Source: UBA6623 sp965238125 (GTDB taxonomy: Bacteria > Acidobacteriota > Terriglobia > Bryobacterales > UBA6623). Taken from it: DNA of 64,000 bases. Below, in pieces: positions 54,194 to 63,463 of the stretch. Position numbers and translations under genes: made by a program. The stretch is from NCBI GenBank assembly GCA_965238125.1, contig OZ250179.1, positions 5,704,001-5,768,000 of the forward strand, read 5' to 3'. Positions within the stretch are counted from its first letter, which is position 1. Each line of letters opens with the position of its first letter. The notes beneath the pieces were generated by a model. It saw only the letters and a list, made by a program, of their open reading frames with translations, was not told the origin of the DNA and ran no database searches.

Positions 54194-55195
54194 CTACATA
54201 TCGAGCATGGCCGCCATTAGGGTTCCCTTGGCGGTCGTGTTCAGCGCATCCTTGGCCAGGCTCACTTCCGAGATGGCAATCGGCACCTCGGCCGCCCGGA
54301 TCGCCTTCTCCAGGTGCTGCCGGAAGCCCTTCACCTGGGCACTGCCGCCACTGACCGCCACTGGAACCGGCTTGTCGAACTTGGGCAGCTTGCGGCGGTC
54401 CGAGAGCGCTGTCTCGAGCCCCGTCACCACGGCCCGGATCATGTCGTTGTAATAGACAGAGATGGCCTGTTCGACGTTGTTACTGGAAAATCCGTTGAGT
54501 TGGAACTGCTCTTCTTTGTGCAGCCGGATCGTCGTTGGCGTCTGCCCGGTTACCGACGAGGCGCTGTAGTCGACGTAATCGCCGGCCTGCGGGGTGCTGA
54601 ACGTTACCACCGGCAGTCCGAGATAGGCCAGACAGACGTTGCACATTCCGCCGCCGAAGCTGATGCCGATACCGGTAAAGCTTGATCTCTCCAGTTCGGC
54701 GTAGATGACGGCCAGACCTTCGTTCAGGCTCTTGACGCTATAGGCGAGGTTTTCGAGAATTTGCGCAATCGTCCGCTCGTGGTAAATGATGTCGTTCTGG
54801 TTGTCCGGGGCGCCGCTGGGAATGCTGAAACAAATCTTCTCGCCTTTCTGGGCCTCGCCGCACATTTGGGTCAAGGCCAGCTCAAGCATTTGCAAGCTCT
54901 TGGGTTCGGCCGGATTCAGCAATCCGGTCCGAAACGGGCGGCGGGTCTCGCCGTTGAGAATGTTGGCGAATTCCTCGACCCGATTGCCGTAGGCGAGAAT
55001 CGTGGATCCTTCCACACTGAAAAGGATCCCCTCGCGGCGCAGCATGTCTTCGGTCATCCTTGAGTAGGGAAGCGAGATGAAGGCATTCAACTGTCCCTCA
55101 TATTGATAATCATTCTCGACGGGCGTTGCGAGCACGAGTCGACAAGTGCCGATGTCGAGCCCTTTCGCCTTCAAAGTGGTTGGTTTGTTTGACAT
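54194..55195 (-). CDS. Actin-like ATPase domain protein (FtsA/MamK-type fold)
   Basis: A 333-residue ASKHA-fold protein. Phosphate 1 motif: AKGLDIGTCRLVLA (about 9-22); connect region and phosphate 2: FTGIGISFGGGMCNVCLAYLGLP (about 185-207); adenosine motif: PVAVSGGSAQVKGFRQHLEK. An ISLPYSRM and DMLRREGILFSVEGSTILAYG N-terminal half is unusual for MreB or FtsA. The gene starts at the ATG 55193-55195 just after CTTTGAAGG... on the plus strand map; the longer frame to 55345 is rejected. It follows the envelope amidase gene in the same direction with 50 bp between, suggesting a shared role in cell shape or division. It may be a filament-forming actin homologue of unknown class. Confidence 0.75.
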   Translation of the reverse strand: MSNKPTTLKAKGLDIGTCRLVLATPVENDYQYEGQLNAFISLPYSRMTEDMLRREGILFSVEGSTILAYGNRVEEFANILNGETRRPFRTGLLNPAEPKSLQMLELALTQMCGEAQKGEKICFSIPSGAPDNQNDIIYHERTIAQILENLAYSVKSLNEGLAVIYAELERSSFTGIGISFGGGMCNVCLAYLGLPVVTFSTPQAGDYVDYSASSVTGQTPTTIRLHKEEQFQLNGFSSNNVEQAISVYYNDMIRAVVTGLETALSDRRKLPKFDKPVPVAVSGGSAQVKGFRQHLEKAIRAAEVPIAISEVSLAKDALNTTAKGTLMAAMLDM

Positions 55196-55930
55196 ACGAT
55201 GTTCCTTCCTTGCGGTGCCCAGCACCGGGTTTTGAATCGGTTCTCTCAGCCGGTCCCGCCGGCTCGCATCTTGGCGCCCGCGGCCTCGGGGAAGGCCTGC
55301 TGCTCGGCGCGTTGTTGGGTCAGTTCCCGCAGCCGCTCTCCCCATTCCCTCAAGCGCGCAACCCGTGTTTTGCGAAGCCGCTCAAGGCTGACCTGACGCA
55401 GCTCGGCTTCGCGCTGAAAGCGTTTTTCCGCCAGTCGCACGCCGGCCCAAACGCGGCCGCCGACTTGGGCGACGAACTGACGATCGTAGCGGAAGCCCCA
55501 CTCGGCGATGGCCGGCACAGCGAGCCGATAGTTATCCGGCAGGCCAAGCTCGGAGAAGGGGAACCGGCCGCGCCAGTCGGTGTGATATCTGACTAGGCCG
55601 TTGGCGGGGTTCAGCGAAACCATCTCGTGGGTGACGACGTTGCCTTCCACGATGCCGAAGCTCTGCCTCAGAAACGCGGTCAACAGCCGACCCCCCGCCA
55701 GTTGGGCTTGCGTCAAGGGCCGGTCGAACTTATCCGCCGAGGCGCCCAGACCGCGCTGCGTCTCGAATGCCACGCCGAGAAAGCCGTGGTTCAGATTGAC
55801 ATACAGCTCGCCGCCCTCGGCCCAAACCGAATGACCCGCGTGATCGGCGTATTGCTCTTCGGGAACGATACGATAGACCTTGCCGAAACGATCAATCGTG
55901 AAATTGTAGAGCCCTTTCCGCTGTATGTAG

Positions 55931-57538
55931 TCTGGATAATGTCTTTCAGTGGCGGGACGATCTTCAAGCAGGCGTTTTGGCGGATGGGACTTCCCCTCGT
56001 GCACCTAAGCCGGCCGGAACACGGCGCATCGTCTCATAGTCGCGTGGGGCTCCGGATCGTGGGGCCCATCTTGGGCCGCGCAGAAACTCCTTACCTGGCT
56101 GAGCGCGTTCTGATCTCGAAGGATACGGACACGAGCTATTTTCGTGTTCTGATGCGTCGGTTAGCCGCGAATGCTTGCGTATCAGTTGTTGGGGATGGTT
56201 GGGTCACCAAAGGCATTCGAACCCCCTTTTTTGCCACAGACACGGCACTTGCAACCGGTGCTCCCACCCTGGCGTGGCACGCGCGTTCCTACCGCCCGTC
56301 TTCATCAGCCGCTGAGGCCAGCACGCTGAGTTGCAGTCGCACTTCGTTGGCCCGGAACCGATGGCATGACAGCCTTGTCCAATGCGTCGCTTGTTTGCCT
56401 TCCTTGATCCACTGCTCCGCCGTGCCGCGCTTGTTGTAGAACCGCACCAGCGAGCGGCTCGGCAAGGCCATGCTCGTGACGATGAAACCGACGCGAGGAA
56501 ACAACTCACCTTGGTGATGCTCGACCTTCGCAACAACCCGCCGGGACTTCGACCAACTCGCGGCCTGATACCGAAAGCTCCTGTAGCGCACCAGGGGCTT
56601 TGCGCTCGGCCTGCCCGGCGGACGAAACAGGATATCTTCGATCTCCAGCTCCAGGCTTTTGTTGGCCGGGATGCGAATCACGTAGTCCACGCCGCGCTCC
56701 TCCAACGTCTCGTAAATATCCGGCTTGGCGAAGGCGGCATCGGCCCGGAACGTCACCTGTTTGCCCTCCGCCTGTTGGCGTTCGATTTCCGGCAGCAGCA
56801 GCTCGTCCCAGTCCTCGGCGCTGGACACGTTGCCCGGTCGCAACTTTGCCGCCAAGCAATCGCCGTGCTGGTTGAACAGCAACAGTGGGTGGTAGCAGAC
56901 CGACTCGAAGTGGCCGTTGTAGGCGCTGCCTTCCTGCCGGCCGTGGACGGGGCTCTCGGTAGAGTCCATGTCCAGCACGACGCACTCGGAGTCATCACCG
57001 GCCTCGGCTTGCGCGATCAACTCGCGGTTCACCGCCATCAGCCCGATCAGATTCTCGTCGCCGGCGAACATGGCGGTCTCGAAGCTCTGCAGCCGGGAGG
57101 TCAGCGCCGCGCCGCGATCCCAGTTCTTCTTCGAGCCAATCAGCCGAAAGGTTGGATCGGCGGAGACACGAACGGCGTCGTTGAGATCCTCGTAGCCCGC
57201 CAAGCGGGAGTAGACCGACTGTCGCAGCAGATCGACGAACGGGAACTTCTTGTTCGAGCCTTGCCGCGAATCCGTCAGATGCTCGTCTATCAGCTTGCCT
57301 AGTCCGAGTCGTTCGTCCAGTTCGCGAATGAGAATCAGCCCGCCATCCGAGGTGACTCGCGATCCTTGGAAATCGACCTTGAGAAATCCATTGAAGGTGA
57401 GCTGAAACGGTTTGTTTTCTTTTTCACCCATTGGGTGTTGATCTCCTCAGCGCCTTGAGTGCTTTCAAGCCCGCATAAATAAAGGCGTCCGAGTCCACCC
57501 GATGGTTAGCAGAACCGAAACTAAAGTGGAAATCCGGG
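55931..57538 (-). mobile_element. IS1380-family insertion sequence, copy 2 (deleted)
   Basis: A 1608-bp element flanked by a 5-bp duplication TGTAG (55926-55930 and 57539-57543). Ends: CCCGGATTTCCACTTTAG read inward from the right and TCTGGATAATGTCTTTCAG from the left, an imperfect inverted repeat. Its transposase has an internal deletion. Confidence 0.85.
56289..57431 (-). pseudogene. IS1380 transposase, internally deleted and frameshifted
   Basis: About 90% similar to the copy at 26502 up to ANEVRLQLSVLA, with DMDSTESPVHGRQ, TFRADAAFAKPDIYET and YNKRGTAEQWIKEGK intact. After SVLA some 28 residues (RAYNLGNLWRR onward) are deleted, and the frame ends AADEDGR. In the next frame QRLMKTGGR continues the family sequence briefly. 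It has the 60-residue middle block once only. The element is dead but could be mobilised by the other copy. Confidence 0.85.
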
Positions 57539-58370
57539 TGTAGAGCAGTAGTTGCCGGCCTTGATATCGAATGTGGTGGTTGTGGACCTTGGCGAACGGA
57601 GCGAGATCACTTTCCGTAGTGTGGAAAACCAGACCGACGGGACGATCGCGCCACTCCAGCGCCTCCGGCTCGACTTCGCCGTCGCGGGGCAAAACGGCGT
57701 AAACTCGCGGCCCGGTGTGGGCCCGATAGCGGTTGTCTACTCGCAGACCGTTGCTGTAAAGATCCGCGCCGTCAGACGATTCGACGTGCCAGATCTCGGC
57801 CGTGGGCCCATGCGGTGACGCAACCTCGGCGCGTTCCCTGTCGGTGGGTGGGGCCGCCTCCATCAGGCTCTCGGGTTCTTTGCCGCCAAACCAGACAACG
57901 ACGGCCGCCGCGCAGACAAACACCGCGCTCAGCGCGGCGGTTGCTCTTCGTCGTCTCGCTTGTCGCCCCCGGAAGCGCGCGCCAAGCCCCAAGACCCGAT
58001 AGATCGCGGCGCCGATCGGCCGAAGTTGAAGGAACCAGCTTTTTTGCTCAGTTAGGACTCTACAGGCATGAACGTATCGCAATCGCTCGACCGGATCCGA
58101 GATCTTGGCGCTGTAGTTCACAATCGTGCGAGCGGCGGCCTGATTCGGCCATCCAAGCGGTCCACGTCTTGCCATAGCCTGAGAGACCGTAGGTAATAGG
58201 ATTACGCCGGGTCTCTAGTTATGCGTATCGGCGCGGGCGCGGCAGGGCTTTACGCCCCAGAGTTCATAAGGGCGAGGACAAGCGCCCGCTCGGGGATGCC
58301 GCCGGTTAGCGGCGGTTTAGAACTGGTAGGCTCGCGGCGCTTCGAGCGCAAGAAGGCCGCCTGACCCCGC

Positions 58371-58482
58371 GGACAGATCGGTGAGAGACAGATCGGGATG
58401 GACAGATCGGTACTCGGACAGATGGACAGATGGTCAGATCGAGAGGGGAGATCGGGACGAGATCGGGGACTCCCCGATCTCT
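58371..58482. repeat. Degenerate GGACAGATCGG tandem tract with a perfect palindrome
   Basis: Five to six variants of GGACAGATCGG follow one another from 58371, then GAGATCGGGGA-C-TCCCCGATCTC (58459-58481), a perfect 11-bp-arm palindrome. It lies in the 420-bp gap between the amidase start and the end of the secreted protein gene. The rest of the gap shows no gene. Confidence 0.75.
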
Positions 58483-58592
58483 CACCTCGCTAGTGATGGC
58501 GGCGCACGCGAGGCGCGCGCCGGTTGGCACGAGCAGACGTACTCGACTGTACGTCGAGCATGGCGGGCAAACACGACGAAGTAGTGTCGCGC

Positions 58593-59627
58593 CTACTGCG
58601 TGCTTTCGCCGTCAGGTGGCGAGAAAAGCAGGCCGGCCTCCTGCCGGCGCGCGCCCCCGAGCATGCTCTCCATCGAGTAGTTGCCCTCATGGCAGGCGTA
58701 CTCGTAGATCGCATCCTCGCTCTTCTTGAGCGGGATCATCACCGTCCAGGGGCGAGTCCAGGTCGTCGGATCTTCAACCGTGACCTCGTAATCGAGCGTT
58801 TCGGGCCCGACGCGCGTGAAGCGTTCCAGCAGCCGCAGGTTCTCCGAGGATCCTCGGAACGAGCTCTTGGGCGAGAAATTACGGGTCTCGACGACCAGCG
58901 TATCGCCCTCCCAGCGACCGCGCGAGTCCCCGTGCCACTGCCGTATACCGTCGTCGACGTGCGGCCGCCCGTCGAGCGGAATGATGCGCGTGTCGTGGAT
59001 CATCTCCATCACGATGGCCACTGTGTCGGGTGTCTGGAGGATCTGGTAGTAGCTGTTGTAGCCGGCGCCGAGCCGGGGCACGCCGAACGTGATGCAGCGC
59101 TCGCCGAGGTGGCGATCCTCGGGTTCGCGAGGCGGGCGGCGCCGGTTGGCTTTCAACTCGGCGGTTTTGGTCTGCCCCGCGGGGGTCAATTCGGGAATCC
59201 TGCCGTCGGGCGGATCGATAACCAGCGAGGTTCGCTTGTCCGAGAACTCCCGCTCGACGACCCAGAACTGATTGTAGTTGCCGGTTTTGGCGTCGGTTGA
59301 AGTGAAGCTCTTGGCATCGCTGAGCGCGGCGGCAAAGACGCTGTCGCCGAAGGCGGCGTCGCCCGCCTCGTCACTGAAGAGCTTGCCGGCTCGCTCCTTG
59401 AGCTCGGCCAGTTCAGTGTCGCTGAGCACAGCCTTGCCGGACAATTGCTCGGGCCGCTCGAGCGGCGTGGCATTGTTGTTCGCCCAGACTCCCTGGAGGT
59501 CCGGCCGGCCAGCCGCGGTTCGGGGCGCGGTCCAAGAGTCCGTATCGCCCGCCGCGAGCGGGAGCGCGGCGGCGATCGAGAGTAAGCCGGCCAGGATCGC
59601 GAGCCGAGAGATCGATCGATTGCACAT
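58593..59627 (-). CDS. Conserved secreted protein of Acidobacteriota type, function unknown
   Basis: A 344-residue exported protein. The ATG at 59625-59627 follows GAGGAGGCGTCC and gives the signal peptide MCNRSISRLAILAGLLSIAA; the longer frame to 59750 is rejected. Recognisable family features are TAAGRPDLQGVWANNNATPL near the N-terminus, LGERCITFGVPRLGAGYNSYY, VAIVMEMIHDTRIIPLDGRPH, WHGDSRGRWEGDTLVVETRNF and VTVEDPTTWTRPWTVMIPL. These motifs recur in large paralogous sets of soil Acidobacteriota and some Proteobacteria, with no known activity. It is downstream of rocD on the same strand, with about 60 bp between. Confidence 0.82.
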   Translation of the reverse strand: MCNRSISRLAILAGLLSIAAALPLAAGDTDSWTAPRTAAGRPDLQGVWANNNATPLERPEQLSGKAVLSDTELAELKERAGKLFSDEAGDAAFGDSVFAAALSDAKSFTSTDAKTGNYNQFWVVEREFSDKRTSLVIDPPDGRIPELTPAGQTKTAELKANRRRPPREPEDRHLGERCITFGVPRLGAGYNSYYQILQTPDTVAIVMEMIHDTRIIPLDGRPHVDDGIRQWHGDSRGRWEGDTLVVETRNFSPKSSFRGSSENLRLLERFTRVGPETLDYEVTVEDPTTWTRPWTVMIPLKKSEDAIYEYACHEGNYSMESMLGGARRQEAGLLFSPPDGESTQ

Positions 59628-59689
59628 GGACGCCTCCTCGCTGGTGTGTGTGGCCATCATAGCAATTCGAGGCGGTTTTGCGCCCGCGC

Positions 59690-60916
59690 CTACGAGGTTC
59701 CGCGACGGTTCTGCCGCGCAAACACTTTCCCAAACTGCTCCACCACCCACGCAAGATCATCGCGGTCAACCACCAGCGGCGGGGCCACGCGAATCACGCG
59801 GTCGTGGGTTTCCTTGCAGAGGACGCCGAGGTCCTTGAGCTGTTCACAATAAGGACGCGCCTGCTCGTGCAGTTCAATGCCGATCAGCAATCCGCGCCCG
59901 CGAACTTCCTTGATCGCCGGGTGGCGCAACTTCGAAAGTTCGGCGAGCAGCCAATCGCCCAGTTCGGCCGAGCGGGCGACCAGGTTTTCTTGCTCGATGA
60001 CGCGAAGCGCCTCGAGCGCCACCGCGCAACCGAGCGGGTTGCCGCCATACGTCGACCCATGGCTGCCGGGGCTGAAGACAGCGATCAGTTCCTTGGTCCC
60101 GACCAGCGCCGACACCGGATAGAAACCGCCCGTCAGCGCCTTGCCGAGAATGAAGGCGTCCGGGCGAACATCGTCATGGTCGGCACAGAACATGCGGCCG
60201 GTCCGTCCGAGCCCGGTTTGGATCTCGTCGAGCAGCAACAGCACATTGTTGGACCGGCAAAGCTCGGCTGCTTCCCGCAAAAAGCCCTCGGGAGGAATAA
60301 AGATACCCGCCTCGCACTGAATCGGCTCGACCAGAAACGCGCAGCTGTTCGGCGTAATCGCGGCTCGCAAGGCATCGATATCCCCGAACGGAATCGAGAC
60401 GAAACCGGGGGTGAAGGGGCCGAAGCCGTCGCGGCTGCCGGGGTCGGACGAAAAGCCGACGATGGTGGTCGTGCGCCCGTGAAAATTGTTCTCGCAAACA
60501 ATGATCTCCGCTTGATCTTCGGCGATGCCTTTGTGCTGATATCCCCAGCGCCGCGAGGCTTTGATGGCCGTCTCGACCGCTTCCGCACCGGTGTTCATCG
60601 GCACGACGGCGTCGAGGCCGCAAAGCCCGGCCAGGGTCTTGAGAAAGACCGGCAACTTGTCGTTGCGAAAGGCTCGCGAGGTGAGGGTCACGCGCGCGGC
60701 CTGTTCGGTGAGCGCCGCGAGAATCTTCGGGTGGCAGTGACCTTGGTTGAGCGCCGAATAGGCGCTCAGGCAGTCAAGGTAACGACGGCCGTCGACACTA
60801 TAAACCCACGGCCCCTCGGCCCGCTCGATGATGACGTCGAGAGGGTGGTAGTTATGAGCGCCCCAGCGATCCTCGAGCGCGAGCAGTTCTTCGGTCTTGT
60901 TGACGGTCGGCGCCAT
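59690..60916 (-). CDS. rocD: Ornithine--oxo-acid transaminase
   Basis: A 408-residue class III aminotransferase that converts ornithine and 2-oxoglutarate to glutamate semialdehyde and glutamate. Characteristic segments: YHPLDVIIERAEGPWVYSVD, SAYSALNQGHCHPKI, PMNTGAEAVETAIKASRRWG, NNFHGRTTTIVGFSSDP, LLLDEIQTGLGRTGRMFCAD and the PLP lysine in FILGKALTGGFYPVSALVG, ending with RGLLIGIELHEQARPYCEQL. NYxPLxV at the start and the TGAEA motif favour ornithine over acetylornithine. The ATG of MAPTVNKTEE is preferred to one eight codons upstream. No arginase or proline genes are adjacent. Confidence 0.92.
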   Translation of the reverse strand: MAPTVNKTEELLALEDRWGAHNYHPLDVIIERAEGPWVYSVDGRRYLDCLSAYSALNQGHCHPKILAALTEQAARVTLTSRAFRNDKLPVFLKTLAGLCGLDAVVPMNTGAEAVETAIKASRRWGYQHKGIAEDQAEIIVCENNFHGRTTTIVGFSSDPGSRDGFGPFTPGFVSIPFGDIDALRAAITPNSCAFLVEPIQCEAGIFIPPEGFLREAAELCRSNNVLLLLDEIQTGLGRTGRMFCADHDDVRPDAFILGKALTGGFYPVSALVGTKELIAVFSPGSHGSTYGGNPLGCAVALEALRVIEQENLVARSAELGDWLLAELSKLRHPAIKEVRGRGLLIGIELHEQARPYCEQLKDLGVLCKETHDRVIRVAPPLVVDRDDLAWVVEQFGKVFARQNRRGTS

Positions 60917-61199
60917 GGCTGGCACCAAACAGTTTGGCAACTCCGAGGCCCGAGAGCAAATAGCACGCCTCTCTCGCGCCCTTACCGGTCCTGGTGACGC
61001 TCGAATTCTTCCTCGGACTTGAGTAGACTTCGTTCCATGCTCTTTATGGTGATAGAACGTTTCAGACAGGGCGACGCGAGCTTGGTAGGCGACCGATTCT
61101 CAACGAGCGGAAGGATGCTCCCCGATGATGTGAGCTATCACGCCAGTTGGGTTGAGACCGCGGGCACTCGCTGTTTTCGGGGGAAAACCGGGGACGGCC

Positions 61200-61826
61200 T
61201 CACTGAGCGGAAGCGGAGTCCAAGACGATGCTAAACTTCGTATCGCCAAACTCGGACACTTCCATGGCTTGGGTGTGGATGACTTCAACCTTGCCGTCAC
61301 TCTTCCGCAGTACGAGAAGTAGGGATTGTCCCGGGCGGCTTGTCGTAAACCGGAACCTGCCCTTTTTGGTTAATTTGGAGTCGAAGATCCATCCGCTATT
61401 TCCATGAAGGTCCACCAAACGCAGCCAGTGATTCTCAGGATCCAAAGCCGGATCGATCGTTCCTACGATGGAGTAGTAAGGTCTATGTCCAACGAATTGG
61501 CGAATTTCGCCTATCGCAATTCCAGCCCTGACGAATACTTCCGACTGAAATACCGGAACCACCTGCCTATGCGGTTCAAATCCCGGAGCTTCCACTCTAA
61601 GTATGTACGTTCCGTACCCCACTTTAGTGAAAACGCAATTGTTCTGGTATGGGTTCTTCCAGGATGACCAGATGGGGGTCAAGCTACAGCGCAGCTCCAG
61701 AAGTGCTCCACCTAATCGAGGCTCGGCGACGATCTCTACCCTCGAAAAGGGACCCTGCGCCTGGAGGGGAAGCGCGATAGCGATCAGGCTCACGGAGCAG
61801 GCCAACAACATTCGCAATAGCGTCAT
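61200..61826 (-). CDS. Secreted protein of unknown function, tandem paralogue A
   Basis: A 208-residue exported protein with signal peptide MTLLRMLLACSVSLIAIALPLQAQ. The mature part is beta-rich: RVEIVAEPRLGGALLELRC, NNCVFTKVGYGTYILRVEAPGFEPHRQVVPV, YYSIVGTIDPALDPENHWL, RLVDLHGNSGWIFDSKL, FRFTTSRPGQSLLLVLRKSD and VEVIHTQAMEVSEFGDTKFS. It looks like two beta-sandwich domains of the carboxypeptidase-regulatory/SD-repeat type, with one Cys pair (RCSLTP and NNCVF). The neighbour at 62029 is a paralogue of equal length, more than half identical. No family name is known to me. Confidence 0.75.
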   Translation of the reverse strand: MTLLRMLLACSVSLIAIALPLQAQGPFSRVEIVAEPRLGGALLELRCSLTPIWSSWKNPYQNNCVFTKVGYGTYILRVEAPGFEPHRQVVPVFQSEVFVRAGIAIGEIRQFVGHRPYYSIVGTIDPALDPENHWLRLVDLHGNSGWIFDSKLTKKGRFRFTTSRPGQSLLLVLRKSDGKVEVIHTQAMEVSEFGDTKFSIVLDSASAQ

Positions 61827-62028
61827 ATAAACCTACCTTTCAGCAGCTCGCGCTCAGCTGGCTATCGTCATCGTCGCTTTTCCACTCTTCCTGGCTCTGC
61901 GGCATTTCCTGTTGCGCGAGGTGCGGCGGGATCCCCGCCAGCCCATGCGGGGGAGGGCCCACCCGAAGTCTTAGCGGCGGCTTTCCAGAAGACTCGCCCG
62001 TCTCCGTCGAGCGCCACTCGACGTGGCG

Positions 62029-62655
62029 CTACTTGGTGGAAGCGGAATCCAAGACGACGCTAATCTCTGTATCGCCGAACTCCGACACCTCTACGGCTTG
62101 GGTGTGGATGACCTCAACCTTGCCTTTTAGCTTCCGCATCACCATTAGCAGGGATCGGGCCGGGCGGTCCGTCGTAAACCGGAACTCGCCCTTTGCACTT
62201 AACTTGGCGTCTAAGGTCCATCCGCTGTTGCCATGAAGATCCACCAGACGCAACCAGTGATTAGCGGGTTCTAAGACCGGCCTGATCTCTCCTTTGATAG
62301 AGTAGTAAGGTCTGCCACCAACGCGGTGTATTGTGTCGCCGAGTGCAAGTCCGGCTCGGACGAACAACTCCGACTGAAACACCGGCAATACGTGCTCATG
62401 AGGTTCGAAGCCGGGAGTGCGTGTTCGAAGTATGTAGATTCCGTACTCCACATCAGCGAACACGCAGCTGTCCTGAAAAGGGCTCCGTTTCGATCGCCAA
62501 CTGGGTGTGAGGCTGCACCGAGGGTTCAGAACTGCTCTTCCAAGTCGATCCTCGAGGAGGATCTCGACCCTTGCCGTAGGAACTTTCGCATGCAGCGGAA
62601 GCGTAACGACTAATGAGAACAAGCCCATTGTCAACACCGTTTGCAGTAGCGACAT
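62029..62655 (-). CDS. Secreted protein of unknown function, tandem paralogue B
   Basis: A 208-residue exported protein (signal MSLLQTVLTMGLFSLVVTL PLHAK) aligned without gaps of note to paralogue A: RVEILLEDRLGRAVLNPRC, DSCVFADVEYGIYILRTRTPG, FVRAGLALGD, NHWLRLVDLHGNSGWTLD and KVEVIHTQAVEVSEFGDTE are the most conserved stretches. It lies upstream of A on the same strand, 200 bp apart; start preceded by ACAGGAGGTG. After its TAG the same frame stays open for about 60 codons ending in an acidic QSQEEWKSDDDDSQLSASC, without a good start codon. The pair arose by gene duplication. Confidence 0.75.
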   Translation of the reverse strand: MSLLQTVLTMGLFSLVVTLPLHAKVPTARVEILLEDRLGRAVLNPRCSLTPSWRSKRSPFQDSCVFADVEYGIYILRTRTPGFEPHEHVLPVFQSELFVRAGLALGDTIHRVGGRPYYSIKGEIRPVLEPANHWLRLVDLHGNSGWTLDAKLSAKGEFRFTTDRPARSLLMVMRKLKGKVEVIHTQAVEVSEFGDTEISVVLDSASTK

Positions 62656-62779
62656 TGCACCTCCTGTGTGGCCGGCCTTTCTTTAGAACTTCTGCTCGTT
62701 TCCCGGAGAAGAAACGCAAGTTTCAGAGAGAGCATCGGTTATGTCATTGCCGCTCTTCCCGGAGGTTCGGTCGGAGGTT

Positions 62780-63125
62780 CGGTGACAGCCACCGAACCCG
62801 CCGCGCGCGACCCCAGCGGTGGATACCAGGGCTTTGTGGCACGCGCCCCTGCGGTTTCGGCCGCAATAGCCGTCTGCCCAACTGAATCTCCATCCACGTG
62901 AGATCGGAACCCCTGAATGCAGGCACAGTTGCGTGGCTGTCACCGATCTCTCCCCCGTCACCGATCTCTCCCCCGATCTCTCCGATCTACCACCTTGACA
63001 CTGCCGCTATCCTGAGCACGGCGTACACATCGAAGACCCATCCCAAGCCGGACTTGGAGAACAAGACGGAAACCCGTGAATCGGCCTGCCCATTTTCGAC
63101 GAAACGAACCCAATGCTCGGGCCAC
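62780..63125 (+). repeat. Intergenic motif cluster with module copy C
   Basis: GGTGACAGCCACCGAACCCG at about 62781, GTGGCTGTCACCGATCTCTC at 62934 with two further CACCGATCTCTCCCCC units, then CCTTGACACTGCCGCTATCC at 62991 with TGAGCACGG and, about 85 bases on, TTCGACGAAACGAACCCAAT. GACGAAACGAACCCAA recurs at about 63235 and GACGAAACGAAGCCAA at about 63339. No gene is supported in 62656-63463. Confidence 0.7.
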
Positions 63126-63463
63126 CGGGCATCCATAGTTCGTGAAATCAATGACTTCAGTGAGTTCGTGCTAAGCCCGCGATGGTCCGGCCCGCCTGTA
63201 ATCGAAGCAGAACGAACCGTGCGGAACCGCGATCGACGAAACGAACCCAATCGCCCCGGCGAGGACAACATCATGCCCAGACCCCCGACATTGCCCAATC
63301 AAGAGGATGCCGCCCAAAGACGTGCTCTACGAGAAATTGACGAAACGAAGCCAACCGGCGGCCAAACGCCCCGTCCCACTTCAGCGTCTTTCGACACACT
63401 AAAGGTAATCGTCCCTTTGTTAGACTACGGGCACGCCGCACCCGGCAAGCCGCAAAGGTCACC

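Larger units (their letters stand above)
55246..58175 (-). pseudogene. Membrane-anchored N-acetylmuramoyl-L-alanine amidase, split by IS1380 copy 2
   Basis: The 5' part (58175-57539) starts MARRGPLGWPNQAAARTIVN, has one membrane segment (TAALSAVFVCAAAVVVWFGG) and enters an amidase_2/PGRP fold at RPVGLVFHTTESDLAPFAKV, HNHHIRYQGRQLL. The 3' part (55930-55246) continues YIQRKGLYNFTIDRFGKVYR, ADHAGHSVWAEGGELYVNLN, GNVVTHEMVSLNP and GLVRYHTDWRGRFPF, with His of FHTT, HAGHS and HTDW as candidate zinc ligands. Excising the IS and one CTACA duplication restores LLLYIQRKG in frame. The C-terminus is a basic coiled coil (REWGERLRELTQQRAEQQ). The actin-like ATPase gene follows. Cleaving peptide stems from peptidoglycan would be its job; the insertion destroys it. 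Confidence 0.88.

Noticed and set aside
56208..56240. GTTCGAATG-like stretch considered as a tRNA T-arm
   Set aside because: It lies inside the IS1380 element and no acceptor, D- or anticodon stem can be folded around it.
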